Part shown: positions 18,341-27,842 of the stretch, in pieces
How the letters are laid out: every line of letters starts with the position of its first letter
Position numbering within the stretch: position 1 is the stretch's first letter
Origin: Planctomycetales bacterium
GTDB lineage: Bacteria > Planctomycetota > Planctomycetia > Planctomycetales > Planctomycetaceae
Reading direction: 5' to 3'
Assembly (NCBI GenBank): GCA_028285345.1
Contig: JANQPT010000032.1
Coordinates: 60,792 to 124,791 of the forward strand
Length of the DNA stretch: 64,000 nt
Program-made: the position numbers and the translations under genes
The notes under the pieces: model-generated
What the model was told of the DNA's origin: nothing
The model's database searches: none
What the model saw: the letters and a program-made list of their open reading frames with translations, nothing else

Positions 18341-19252
18341 ACTTTTCATCACGCAAACTGTTGTTAGACAATTCATTCGTAGTGGCCACGAAACCGACCA
18401 GGCCTTTCTTGCTGCACGTAAAACCATACCAAACAGAAGAGTACGCAGGCTAGCCAACTCTCGTGGCTTGCGTCGGCGTTAAATGCCGACGCGGGCTGAA
18501 GCCAAAGCCGACAGAGAGAAGACCACGAAGCTCTCGAGTAGCCGCTTGAGAATGGCTGAGAAGTTTACGGATCTGGGAATGACGAAGAGTGCAAAACGTC
18601 GACGCGTTGCCGACGAGGCTTCGACAACGGTGGGTGGCTGGGGTCGGGGGCGACAACCGAATCCCCCAGGCATTCGTCGCTTCAGAACCTGCGGTCTCCG
18701 CGCCAGTTGCCTCTGCGAAAGCATTGGAAGAATGGCGAGGGAAGATACAAGAAGAGCAATAATGGAAGTTCCTCTTCGACCGGGTTCTTTTCTGCAGCCT
18801 CTTGCCGCGCGAGTCTTCAACATCGACACTTTTCTTGAGCTCAACCACCGGCAGCATCGAATCCGCAACCTGCGTCGGTCACGTCGCCCTGGCACATCTT
18901 GCTCTGGTCAAAATGTCGCCACGACTGACGTCTAGGCCGACTGCTTGAAATGGTGGTGTCGGCACTTGCTGAAGATCGACATGCCCGCAATCTAGCTGGT
19001 GATCCAGCGTAGGGGTAACCGGCGAACTTGATCTGACGCCTGAGTCAAGTCTGCAGTCGCGCCGCGATCTCCATCCGGGGGAGGTAAGCCCTCGTTCGCG
19101 TGCAGACTTTGCAAAGCGATTTCCCCCCCGCTATGGTGATGTTGTCATTCTGTGGGAAAGAAACACTCCAGAGACGTTTGCTGAGTGTGACCGATTCAGA
19201 ACCAGTTTGAATCGAATAGAACATCTCGCTTCGCTCATAGAGAGGTAAGCAA
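18341..19252. other. Long region without a confident gene
   Basis: Over 900 bases. Both strands contain open frames of 130-150 codons between about 18450 and 18935, but they are Arg/Ser-rich, lack ribosome sites, and one starts within a dispersed palindrome (18465-18497), so I regard them as chance. A minus-strand frame around 18700-18895 contains a hydrophobic stretch (TSIIALLVSSLAILPML) that could be a decayed membrane protein; the support is weak. Confidence 0.4.
18465..18497. repeat. Dispersed-type palindrome
   Basis: GGCTTGCGTCGGC at 18465-18477 and GCCGACGCGGGCT at 18485-18497 pair at 10 of 13 positions, the rest being wobble-compatible or terminal, with a GTTAAAT loop. Confidence 0.45.
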
Positions 19253-21202
19253 ATGAAGTTTTCGGGTTCATGTCTTCGCGTTGCAGTTCTATCCGCGTTT
19301 GTTCTTGGCGGATTTCTGTCTGCTGAGCTGATTGCAGACGATGAAAACAAAGACGATCCCGCCTTAAAAGCAGAGGTCTCCTCGTATGTCACCCAGCTCC
19401 CAATTCCGCCCGACGCGCGCGAATTGGAATACCGAATCGGGTTTCAGTTTATTGAATACATCAGCGGCTCTTCCCTGGGATCGCTTCTCCATTTTTACCG
19501 GAAAGAAATGGCCGATCGCGGCTGGCAGGAAGATGAAGAGGAGGCGGATGTTGAAGAAGACTCCGTGGATCTGACTTTCAAGCATGATGACATGAAAGTG
19601 GAGATCGATCTGAGCGAACGTTCCAAAGGCGTCCAAGCCAGAATCACCGCCCGTGGGTTGAACTTTGAAGGCACAAACGATCCTGCGGCCATGGTCAAAG
19701 CTGGATTGCCACAGCCCAGATCGTATCTCTATCTGCAAAAGCACATCCCACCTCCCAAAGATGCAATTCGTTTGGAGTATTACGATGATGAATATCGGTT
19801 CTACTCAAAGATGAAGTTCCGGGATGCGTACAACCTCTATTTCAAGAAGGCTGAAAAGCTGGGATTTCGGGAATCGCGAAAACCATATGTCAGCAAAGAC
19901 TATCAATATACGGAACTTAAAAAGGGGCCGATCACATTAATCGTCAAGTCCTATGAGGATGAAGTCGGCTCTCGAACCCATATCGGATACAAAAATGAAC
20001 AGAAAGAACGGCCGGTTCCGCCCTTGAAACATGTCCCCCTGGCAATGAAAGGGGAAGAACCCAGCCAAGGGAACACGACATCAACTGGCCCATCGAAACC
20101 GAAAATCCCCGCCGGCGGAATTCCGGTGGACGTTTCCCGCAATAAAGGCAAGGCCACAATCAAGCTGGGCAACAAGACCTGGGTCCTCACCCATGCGGCC
20201 GCCTACCAAGTTGAACGCTACGATGAAATGAAGACCAAGCTGCTCTTTACGAACAAGGAAATCCCCTTGCAGAAGATGCAAGCGTTGCTCTCCCAAAAAA
20301 GAAAAAAAGATGAAAACGTTGACGTGTTGGACATCTTCGAATTCGGATTTCCCAATTATTTCTTGATCACGCTCGATGAATACGGTGGATTTGCGTTCAA
20401 CGGAGACGGGACTGGAATCGGCAACTCGGCGAAGGATGCCATTCGTGACGTGAAAATTGAAAATAATCGAATTGTTGCGAAGGTGAAAACCAAGCAACCT
20501 CTGGAGATTTTTGACAAGCCGTTTACGTTTGAAGTCACTATTGAAGCGGGACTGATGTCGCCGGTAACGCGGGTCACCAATGCGCCCAAGATGATCGCCC
20601 AGGCATCGGATTTTGGAGACGAGGAAGTCCCGCTGCCGGAAGGCTTTCATGAATCATCTGGCGGAGGATCGAGATATCGGAAAACGATGACGGCGAAAAT
20701 CAAAATGAGTCTTCAGGAGGTCCAGGATTTTTATGAGGCGCAAGCCAAAGCCAGGAAATGGCAAGTTGACGCAGCGGCTTCAAAGAAGAATCCGGACGGC
20801 AGTATTGTGATGGCGTATACCCGCGCAGACGGTCCGGTGACTGTCGTGCTAACGCCGACAGGGAACGAAACCACAATCGAGATTTCCGTCGTCAATATCG
20901 AAGCCGCCAAAACAGACGGGATACTTCCGGAAGAGGGCAAATGCCGGTTGATGATGGCAAATGGGTTTAATCAGCAAATTGTGATCACCATCGGGAAGAC
21001 CGACTACAAAATCCAACCAGGTCGAGGAGCGAAGGATCCCCGCAAAGGACTGAACTACACAGTTCCCGCAGGGAATTATCCACTGGTGATCAAGGTTCCC
21101 GGAAAGGCTCCGCAAAAAGAAACCTTGAAGATCGCAACCGGGACGACTTGGGGAGTCATGGTACTTCCCAATGGTATTCATCTCGCCGTCCGGCTGTTTT
21201 GA
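19253..21202 (+). CDS. Secreted protein with three internal repeats, function unknown
   Basis: 649 residues with a signal peptide (MKFSGSCLRVAVLSAFVLGG, cleaved near residue 27). Three segments share a pattern of a short proline-containing strand, a charged strand and then an amphipathic helix ending in a glycine/lysine-aromatic pair: LPIPPDARELEY to HFYRKEMADRGW (49-91), HIPPPKDAIRLEY to NLYFKKAEKLGF (164-205) and VPLPEGFHESSG to DFYEAQAKARKW (about 460-502). The middle (about 270-440) and the end (RLMMANGFNQQIVITIGKTD) form other beta-rich domains. Probably a periplasmic or envelope protein; I do not recognise a named family. It stands alone, convergent with lhr. Confidence 0.8.
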   Translation: MKFSGSCLRVAVLSAFVLGGFLSAELIADDENKDDPALKAEVSSYVTQLPIPPDARELEYRIGFQFIEYISGSSLGSLLHFYRKEMADRGWQEDEEEADVEEDSVDLTFKHDDMKVEIDLSERSKGVQARITARGLNFEGTNDPAAMVKAGLPQPRSYLYLQKHIPPPKDAIRLEYYDDEYRFYSKMKFRDAYNLYFKKAEKLGFRESRKPYVSKDYQYTELKKGPITLIVKSYEDEVGSRTHIGYKNEQKERPVPPLKHVPLAMKGEEPSQGNTTSTGPSKPKIPAGGIPVDVSRNKGKATIKLGNKTWVLTHAAAYQVERYDEMKTKLLFTNKEIPLQKMQALLSQKRKKDENVDVLDIFEFGFPNYFLITLDEYGGFAFNGDGTGIGNSAKDAIRDVKIENNRIVAKVKTKQPLEIFDKPFTFEVTIEAGLMSPVTRVTNAPKMIAQASDFGDEEVPLPEGFHESSGGGSRYRKTMTAKIKMSLQEVQDFYEAQAKARKWQVDAAASKKNPDGSIVMAYTRADGPVTVVLTPTGNETTIEISVVNIEAAKTDGILPEEGKCRLMMANGFNQQIVITIGKTDYKIQPGRGAKDPRKGLNYTVPAGNYPLVIKVPGKAPQKETLKIATGTTWGVMVLPNGIHLAVRLF

Positions 21203-21247
21203 TTTTTCCAATGAAAATTGGTTGGTCAGCAGCGTAATGTCCGGACA

Positions 21248-24200
21248 TCACACAACGCGAGGCCGTTGGAATTTCCCCTGTTCGCGACGCCGTTTCACTC
21301 GTTCGGCGGCGGTTTGGGCGTTTTTTTGTTCCAGGCGTTCCAACGAACGGCGGCGGGCGTCGGCGCTGAGGTCGGCTGCCCCCGATTGTTCCAAGCGGGA
21401 CGCGACGAGACGCTTGGCGGCCGTGGGGCAGGCGTCGGTGTATTCGACGATGCCCGCTTGCAGACTGGCGGCGGGGACGCCGTCGAGATAGGCGATGCGG
21501 TTTGAGGCGGTGCTGGGGATGCGGGCGTGGTCGGTGAGGATGCCGATCAGGTTCAGCGGGTCGGCGGCGCAGAGGACGATGATCTCCTGCTGCGGACCTT
21601 CGTCGCGGAGCCGCCGCAATTGATTGACGGTGTCGCCCAGCGCGAACTGCTCGCCCGCCACGCCGGCAATGAACCGCCCGCCGCGGATTTCGCCGCGGGC
21701 TTCCAGGCGGCGATAGACTTGCAGCAGTTCAAACCACCGCGGCGCGCCCTGTTCACGCTGCAGCAGATCGCGAAAGATCACGCCCCACCGCCGCAACAGT
21801 TGCCAGGCCCACTGTTCGATAGTGTCGTCGGGCTGATCGTCGGGAGTGCCCTCGCGTTGCCAGACGGCCCAGCGTCCCGTGGTTTTGACGGGCAGGCGTT
21901 TGCGTTTTGCGCCGCGTCGTCGGCGCGCGGGCAGTTGAGCGTTGGTGGCCGGGGGCGTCTCGGCGACGAATTGCCGCAGGCCGTCAAAACCGTCGGCGGT
22001 CACCAATCCGCCCGAGACCAACTCGCCCAGCGCTTCGGACAACTGTCCCGGAAGCATTTTCGCAGCCGTCGCCAGATCGCCGGCGAACATGGCGCCGCGC
22101 TGCGCGAGGGTTTCCAGAATCTCTTGGGCGGGCGTCGTCAGTTCCGCCGTGTCGATAGCGATTGACGACGACGAGAGCCAATCCGCGTCACTTCGCAAAA
22201 ACAGCGAGAGCCGCGCGATCTTGGTGAGGCTGACCATCGGCCGGCTACGTTGCGGGTCGCGGCGCTGCGGATAAAGCCGGCCCCAGCCGACTTCGCCCGT
22301 CATGCAAAGTTCATCGAGCCAAGCCTGTTGATAATTTTCGACACGCGCGGGCAGGATGTCCCGTTCCCAGGCGACGGCGGGCATGTCGAGTCCCTGCAGT
22401 TGCGTGATCACGTCGAACAACGCGTCCGCGCCGGTGCGGCGCGCTTCGGGGAGCACCTGCTGGTGCCGGGTGAGAAATCGCAGGAAGATGTCGACGCCGA
22501 CCGGTTCGATCTGCTGGCGGAGCCCTTGCAGCGTGAGCCGATGGATTCGCGCCAGCAGGCGGCGGTGACACCATTCCTGCTGGGGCTCGTTAGCCACCGC
22601 ATCGTCTGGTGAACTTGATTCCGCAACCGTCGTGAAGTGGCCGCGGAGGACAATCCCTTCGCCTTCAAGCGCCTCCAGAGCGGCATCGGCTTGGTTGGTT
22701 GTCGTCCAGGTGCGGGCGGCGACTTCTTCGACGGTGATCGGCCCGCTTGTCTCCAACAGGCCGCGGACAATCGCCACGCGGGCATCGACCGAGGACCAAT
22801 CGTGCCGCACGCTTTCCGGGACGGTGACCGGCGGCTCGATTGTGATATCACGAAACGCGGTCTGCACTGCCGGCAAACGTTCCGTGGCGACCCATGCGGC
22901 GCGGCCGTCTGGAAAGGTGACCGTCGTCGCTCGCCCTTCGGTTTCCAATTGAAAATACTCCGTCCGCCAATCGGTCCCCTCCGAGACGGGAAGCAGCATG
23001 CGGCCGAGCAGTGCATCATGCAGTTCGTCGGCGTCGCGAACAATCGGCGCGGCCTCGTCACGGACCTGGGCGATCGCCTCGGGGTCGAGCCGACCGAGAT
23101 CGCTGACGCTTTCGACAGTGAGCGAACGGCGGGTGGCGACCATGCGGGCGCGGCGTTCGATGAACTCGCCGCCGTCGAGGAAGGCGTACGGGCTGGCGTT
23201 TAAGAGTTCGTAGCAAAACGGCGACGGCTCGCGCGTGTCGCGGGGGACATACGTAATTTCGCCCCTCGCCACGGAGGTCAACACCTCCTCAAACCCTTCG
23301 ATGTCCATCGCCTCGAACAGGCAATCCTCCATCGTCTGACGGACGAGCGGATGATCCGGGATTTCGTGATCGCCGGTGATGTTCTCCTGACAGCCGGTCA
23401 GTTTGGGGAACACCGCGGTGAGCAAGTCGTCCGCGCGAAACCGCTGCAGCGGCGGGGGGACCTTTTTGCCGTTGTTCATGCGGGCGACAAGCAGGGAACG
23501 GGTGACATTCCACCGCCAGCGAATCTGAAAGGTCGGCACCGCCAGCAGAGCTTGTTCCAACAAGTTGCGGGCGTTGGCAGGATTGAGCATGCCGAACATG
23601 CTTTCCAGCGGAAAGCTGTGTTGCGGACCGAGCGAGAGAATGATGCCGTTGTCGTCGGCGGTTGCCTGCAGTTCAAAATCGAACGAACGGCAGAACCGTT
23701 TGCGCAGCGCCAACCCCCACGCCTGGTTTATCTGTCCGCCGAACGGGGCGTGAATCAGCAGCTGCATCCCGCCGCTCTCATCGAAGAACCGCTCGAACAC
23801 AACTCGTTTGCAACTCGGCAAGAGGCCGAGCGCCGCTTTTTGCGCCGCGGCGTAGGTGACGGCTTGCGCAGCGGCTTCGTCAGAGATGCCGGTTTCGGAA
23901 ATCAGCCATTGCCGGGCCGCCTCTTCGTCGTCGAGCAGCGGTTCCAATTCCTCACGCAGCCGCGAGAGTTCTTCGGATAATTCCCGCGTCCGTCCGGGCG
24001 CTTCGCCGCGCCAGAAGGGAATCGACGGCGGTGCGCCGTGAGCATCAGTAACGGTGACCTCGCCTCCGCGCACATGCTGAATCCGCCAGGAGGTATTTCC
24101 CAGCAAAAAGATGTCGCCCGCCTGGCTCTCAGCGGCGAAGTCTTCATCGAGCGTACCGACGACGGTCCGTTCCGGCTCGGCGATGACGCGATAGGAGGCG

Positions 24201-25699
24201 ACTTCGCCAATCGCGCCGCCGTTCATTGTCGCGGCAATCCGCGCACCGGGTCGCGAGCGGATTCGGCGATTCACCTGGTCATGATGCAAAAAGACGCGGC
24301 TGCGACCGTTGCCGTGGGCGACCCCTTCGCTGAGGAATTGCAGCACTGCGTCGTAATCGTCGCGTGCAAGCTGCCGATAAGGTGCTGCCCGGCGGAGGCA
24401 CTCGAACAGCTCGTCGGTGTTCCACTCCTGCACAGCCGCTTCGGCGACGATTTGCTGCGCGAGGATGTCGAGCGGCGCCTGCGGAATGGGAATGCGATCG
24501 AGCCGCCCGCCGCGGACCGCGCGGATGAGCGACATACACTCGAAGAGTTCGTCGCGGGTGAGCGCGAACAGCCGGCCCTTGGGAACCAAGCCGAGCGAGT
24601 GTCCCGACCGCCCGACCCGCTGCAAGAACGTCGCAATCGAACGGGGTGAGCCGATTTGAATCACCAAATCGACATAGCCGATGTCGATGCCCAACTCCAA
24701 CGACGCGGTGGCGACGACCGCTTTCAGTTGCCCGTTCTTGAGCCGCTGTTCGGTATCCAGCCGAAACTCCGCTGCCAGCGAACCGTGGTGGCTGCTGATC
24801 ACTTCTTCGCCCATTAATTCCGTGAGCAAATGCGTGACGCGCTCGGCCATGCGGCGGGTATTGACAAAGATCAGCGTGCTGCGGTGGCTGTTGATCAATT
24901 CGGCGATCCGCTCGTTGACCTCCGCCCACTGTTCGTGCATGCAGACCGCACCGAGTTCGCTGGGGGGGACTTCGATCGCCAGATCCAAATTGCGCTGGTG
25001 GCCGACATCGATGATTTCGCAAGGCAATGTTTGTTCGTCGTCATCGGGATAGCCGACGAGGAACCGGGCGGTGTCTTCGATCGGCCGCTGCGTCGCGGAA
25101 AGCCCCACGCGCTGAAACGGCTGGCCGACCCATGATTGCAAACGCTCCAAGGTGAGCGCGAGGTGCGAACCTCGTTTGTCGCGGACGAGGGCGTGGATTT
25201 CATCGACGATCACGGTCTCCACGCCATCCAGTTTGGCGCGGCTCTTCTCCGCCGTGAGCATCAAGTACAGCGATTCGGGTGTCGTCACCAGAATGTGCGG
25301 CGGTTTGCGGACTAAAGCGGCACGCTTGGCGGGCGTCGTATCGCCGGTGCGGAGTCCGACGCGGATTGGCGGGAACTCCAATCCTTCCGCCGCGGCAAGC
25401 TGCATGATCTCGCATAGCGGCTCTTCGAGATTGCGGTGCATGTCGTTGGAAAGCGCCCGCAGCGGCGAGACGTATACGACATACATCCGCTCGTCCAATT
25501 CACCGGCGAGCGCCAACTTCAACAGGCGGTCAATGGCGGCCAGAAACGCGGTCAGCGTTTTACCGCTGCCGGTGGGGGCGGCGATCAGCGTATGTTGCCC
25601 CGCCGCGATTGAGGGCCAACCCTGCTCTTGCGGATCGGTCGGTCCCGCGAAACGCGAGCGGAACCAAGTTTGAATGACGGGGTGAAAGTCGTTGAGCAT
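21248..25699 (-). CDS. lhr: Lhr-family DEAD/DEAH-box ATP-dependent helicase
   Basis: 1483 residues, the length of full Lhr. Walker A is APTGSGKT at 41-48; the DEAH-type box is IVDEIHAL; motif III-like GLSATQRP, and the C-terminal helicase lobe has RVGRSGHSLG. The remaining ~600 residues carry the winged-helix and Lhr C-terminal region. Lhr is a 3'-5' DNA/RNA-DNA helicase acting in DNA repair. No conserved operon partner is visible; the MBL hydrolase gene lies 30 bases upstream on the same strand and may be co-transcribed. Confidence 0.95.
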   Translation of the reverse strand: MLNDFHPVIQTWFRSRFAGPTDPQEQGWPSIAAGQHTLIAAPTGSGKTLTAFLAAIDRLLKLALAGELDERMYVVYVSPLRALSNDMHRNLEEPLCEIMQLAAAEGLEFPPIRVGLRTGDTTPAKRAALVRKPPHILVTTPESLYLMLTAEKSRAKLDGVETVIVDEIHALVRDKRGSHLALTLERLQSWVGQPFQRVGLSATQRPIEDTARFLVGYPDDDEQTLPCEIIDVGHQRNLDLAIEVPPSELGAVCMHEQWAEVNERIAELINSHRSTLIFVNTRRMAERVTHLLTELMGEEVISSHHGSLAAEFRLDTEQRLKNGQLKAVVATASLELGIDIGYVDLVIQIGSPRSIATFLQRVGRSGHSLGLVPKGRLFALTRDELFECMSLIRAVRGGRLDRIPIPQAPLDILAQQIVAEAAVQEWNTDELFECLRRAAPYRQLARDDYDAVLQFLSEGVAHGNGRSRVFLHHDQVNRRIRSRPGARIAATMNGGAIGEVASYRVIAEPERTVVGTLDEDFAAESQAGDIFLLGNTSWRIQHVRGGEVTVTDAHGAPPSIPFWRGEAPGRTRELSEELSRLREELEPLLDDEEAARQWLISETGISDEAAAQAVTYAAAQKAALGLLPSCKRVVFERFFDESGGMQLLIHAPFGGQINQAWGLALRKRFCRSFDFELQATADDNGIILSLGPQHSFPLESMFGMLNPANARNLLEQALLAVPTFQIRWRWNVTRSLLVARMNNGKKVPPPLQRFRADDLLTAVFPKLTGCQENITGDHEIPDHPLVRQTMEDCLFEAMDIEGFEEVLTSVARGEITYVPRDTREPSPFCYELLNASPYAFLDGGEFIERRARMVATRRSLTVESVSDLGRLDPEAIAQVRDEAAPIVRDADELHDALLGRMLLPVSEGTDWRTEYFQLETEGRATTVTFPDGRAAWVATERLPAVQTAFRDITIEPPVTVPESVRHDWSSVDARVAIVRGLLETSGPITVEEVAARTWTTTNQADAALEALEGEGIVLRGHFTTVAESSSPDDAVANEPQQEWCHRRLLARIHRLTLQGLRQQIEPVGVDIFLRFLTRHQQVLPEARRTGADALFDVITQLQGLDMPAVAWERDILPARVENYQQAWLDELCMTGEVGWGRLYPQRRDPQRSRPMVSLTKIARLSLFLRSDADWLSSSSIAIDTAELTTPAQEILETLAQRGAMFAGDLATAAKMLPGQLSEALGELVSGGLVTADGFDGLRQFVAETPPATNAQLPARRRRGAKRKRLPVKTTGRWAVWQREGTPDDQPDDTIEQWAWQLLRRWGVIFRDLLQREQGAPRWFELLQVYRRLEARGEIRGGRFIAGVAGEQFALGDTVNQLRRLRDEGPQQEIIVLCAADPLNLIGILTDHARIPSTASNRIAYLDGVPAASLQAGIVEYTDACPTAAKRLVASRLEQSGAADLSADARRRSLERLEQKNAQTAAERVKRRREQGKFQRPRVV

Positions 25700-25729
25700 G
25701 GTTGGAAATCTCGTGGCCGTACGAACAGA

Positions 25730-26383
25730 TTACCCCCGCACAAACGGATTAGTCCGTTTTTCCTCGCCGATAGTTGTGGGCGGGCCATGGCCGGAATAGA
25801 CGATCGTATCGTCCGGCAAGATGTAGAGTTTGTTGCGGATGCCGTCTAAGAGCTGCTGTTCATTGCCGCCGGGAAAATCGAAACGCCCGATGCTCCCTTG
25901 AAACAGCACGTCGCCGCCGATCACGACCTGCGGCTGGACCTGATCGATTACAAATACGACGTGTCCCGGCGAGTGTCCCGGAATCTCCAACACACTCATC
26001 GTGAATCCCGCCGCTTCGAGCGTATCACCCTCGACGACCGTCCAGTCCGGCGGCGGGCTGATTAGTTGTCCGCCTGCCATCGCGCTCAGATTGGCGCGCG
26101 GATCGGTGAGCATCACCGCATCGCCGGCACCGATAACCAACGGCACATCCGGCCAGCGCTCTTTGAAGTATCCATTCCCGGCAATATGGTCGGCGTGTCC
26201 GTGGGTATTGAGAATCATCGCCGGTTCGACGCCAAGCGACTGCATTTTCTCGGCGATTTCCTCAGGCTCGAATCCGGGATCGACGACCAGACAATCCGCG
26301 CGGTCCGTGAGACGGACGATGTAGCTGTTCTCCATGAACGGCGGAGAGACAATCGTGTCGATGGCAATGCGATGATCGGGCAA
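25730..26383 (-). CDS. MBL-fold metallo-hydrolase (glyoxalase II-like)
   Basis: 217 residues. The binuclear-metal signature is THGHADH (H61, H63, D65, H66), followed by a second histidine region (IPGHSPGHVVF) and a bridging aspartate near GGDVLFQGSIGR. A final YSGHGPPTTIGEEK provides the last histidine. Its size and order match hydroxyacylglutathione-hydrolase-like enzymes, which hydrolyse thioesters or related substrates. The true substrate is not visible. It is upstream of lhr on the same strand with a 30-base gap. Confidence 0.88.
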   Translation of the reverse strand: MPDHRIAIDTIVSPPFMENSYIVRLTDRADCLVVDPGFEPEEIAEKMQSLGVEPAMILNTHGHADHIAGNGYFKERWPDVPLVIGAGDAVMLTDPRANLSAMAGGQLISPPPDWTVVEGDTLEAAGFTMSVLEIPGHSPGHVVFVIDQVQPQVVIGGDVLFQGSIGRFDFPGGNEQQLLDGIRNKLYILPDDTIVYSGHGPPTTIGEEKRTNPFVRG

Positions 26384-26461
26384 CGGGGGGCTCCTCAGTG
26401 GTGAATTGGGTGCGTGCGTTTGGGCACAAGCATTGTACTCGGTTGGAACGCAGCTGGCACA

Positions 26462-26480
26462 CCCCCGGCGGAGCCGGGGG
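26462..26480. repeat. GC-rich hairpin CCCCCGGC-GGA-GCCGGGGG
   Basis: A perfect 8-bp stem with a GGA loop, about 20 bases past the DUF423 stop, so it could terminate that transcript. A near copy with a weaker stem lies at 27655-27674, so the element is probably dispersed. Confidence 0.5.
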
Positions 26481-26497
26481 CTGCGGGATCGTTGCCG

Positions 26498-26956
26498 TCA
26501 CGGTTTCAACTCATGCAACGTAGCGCTCGTACACGGACAAGCCCCGGCGGCGAGGGCGATCCAGCCGATGATGAGCAACGTCCCGCCGATCGGGGCAACC
26601 ATGCCGAAATTCGTGTTGCCGGTCAGTGTGAGCGCATACAGCGAGCCGGAAAACAGCACGACGCCTCCCACGAACGACCAGCCGGCAACTTGTAGCGATT
26701 TCTTCGGCTTCACGGACGACAAGATTCCGACGGCGAGCAGCGCCAAGCCGTGGTACATCTGGTATTCGGCGGCGGTGTTGAAATCGCGGAGGTATTTTTG
26801 CGCAGCGGGGATCGTCTCGCCGGCCACTACTTTTGTTTGCCCCGCATATTTCTCGACGAAGACTTTGTCGACTCCGTGCGCGCCAAAAGCGCCGAACACC
26901 ACCGCCAAGCCGGCGATGACGGCGCCGATTGTTGTCCAGAGGTTGGAACAGCACAT
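26498..26956 (-). CDS. DUF423 family small membrane protein
   Basis: 152 residues from the ATG at 26956 (MCCSNLWTTIGAVIAGLAVV); upstream in-frame sequence overlaps the DJ-1 gene and is Arg-rich, so it was rejected. GAFGAHGV near residues 21-28 is the family signature. Four hydrophobic segments are visible (about 7-25, 70-85, 95-112, 120-140), with YQMYHGLALL before the second. DUF423 proteins are inner-membrane proteins without an agreed function. The start lies 23 bases after the DJ-1/PfpI gene, so the pair is likely one operon. Confidence 0.88.
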   Translation of the reverse strand: MCCSNLWTTIGAVIAGLAVVFGAFGAHGVDKVFVEKYAGQTKVVAGETIPAAQKYLRDFNTAAEYQMYHGLALLAVGILSSVKPKKSLQVAGWSFVGGVVLFSGSLYALTLTGNTNFGMVAPIGGTLLIIGWIALAAGACPCTSATLHELKP

Positions 26957-26979
26957 GGTTTGCAGCCTTTCGGGCGAAA

Positions 26980-27561
26980 TTAGCCGTGATCGATCTTGGT
27001 ACCCAGCGCGTCGAGAAAGGCGGCCAGCCAACGCGGATGGGCCGGCCAGGCGGGGGCGGAGATGAGATTGCCGTCGACATGCACGTCGTCGACGGCGATT
27101 TCGGCGTACGTTCCTCCGGCCGCTTCGACTTCGGGACGACAGGCGGGGTACGCCGTGCAACTGCGACCCTGAAGCACGTTCGCGGCGGCCAGCAATTGCA
27201 GTCCATGACAGACGGCGGCGATCGGTTTTTCAGCGTCGGCGAAATGCTTCACGATATCCAAGACTTGGGAGTTGAGACGGATGTATTCCGGAGCGCGGCC
27301 GCCGGGAATGACCAGCGCATCGTAACCCGTCGGGTCGATTTCGGCGAACGTCGCGTTGAGCGTGAAATTATGCCCCGGCTTTTCGCTGTAGGTTTGGTCG
27401 CCTTCAAAGTCATGTACGGCGGTCCGCACCGAGTCTCCCGCTTTCTTGTCGGGGCAGACGGCGTGCACTTCATGCCCCACCATCCACAAGGCCTGAAAGG
27501 GGACCATGACTTCATAGTCCTCCACATAATCACCGACGAGCATCAGAATTCTTTTGGGCAT
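26980..27561 (-). CDS. DJ-1/PfpI family protein
   Basis: 193 residues from the ATG at 27561, with GAGAGG 9 bases upstream. The nucleophile elbow is AVCHGLQ with C118 and H119; E14 in GDYVEDYE is the glutamate that tunes the cysteine, and [11 protein letters not shown] is the usual preceding strand-turn. Members act as deglycases, glyoxalases or peptidase-like stress proteins; the sequence does not distinguish these. It is followed closely by the DUF423 gene and divergent from the FecR-like gene at 27843. Confidence 0.88.
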   Translation of the reverse strand: MPKRILMLVGDYVEDYEVMVPFQALWMVGHEVHAVCPDKKAGDSVRTAVHDFEGDQTYSEKPGHNFTLNATFAEIDPTGYDALVIPGGRAPEYIRLNSQVLDIVKHFADAEKPIAAVCHGLQLLAAANVLQGRSCTAYPACRPEVEAAGGTYAEIAVDDVHVDGNLISAPAWPAHPRWLAAFLDALGTKIDHG

Positions 27562-27654
27562 TGCCTGCATCCTCTCGGGGGGAATGTCGCGTTCGTTTTT
27601 CGATCTGCTGCGGGAAATATATCGCGCCGCGCCGGTGTGTTGCAAAGATGGGGA

Positions 27655-27674
27655 CCCCCGGGCGGAGCGGGGGG
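27655..27674. repeat. Variant of the 26462 hairpin
   Basis: CCCCCGGGCGGAGCGGGGGG followed by CTGAGG, compared with the 26462 element followed by CTG. It sits in the divergent gap between the DJ-1 and FecR-like genes. Confidence 0.4.
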
Positions 27675-27842
27675 CTGAGGGGAGAACCGAGTGACGGTTG
27701 TGAAAATTGGCGTGAGAGGGTTTTGAGAGAACCGCTGGAAATTCACGATTTTCGAGAAATCGGCGATTTCTTGTACGAAAATCGCCGCGCGGCGCCACTA
27801 TTACCAATAGCAGACAATTCCTGTTTTGGTAGGAGTCGAAAC

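Noticed and set aside
18450..18935. Open frames of 130-150 codons on both strands
   Set aside because: They overlap each other, are Arg/Ser-rich, lack ribosome sites and one begins in a palindrome; I treat them as chance.
27561..27842. Upstream extension of the FecR-like gene frame
   Set aside because: It runs through the divergent promoter region and a GC-rich hairpin; the GTG at 27843 has a good ribosome site.
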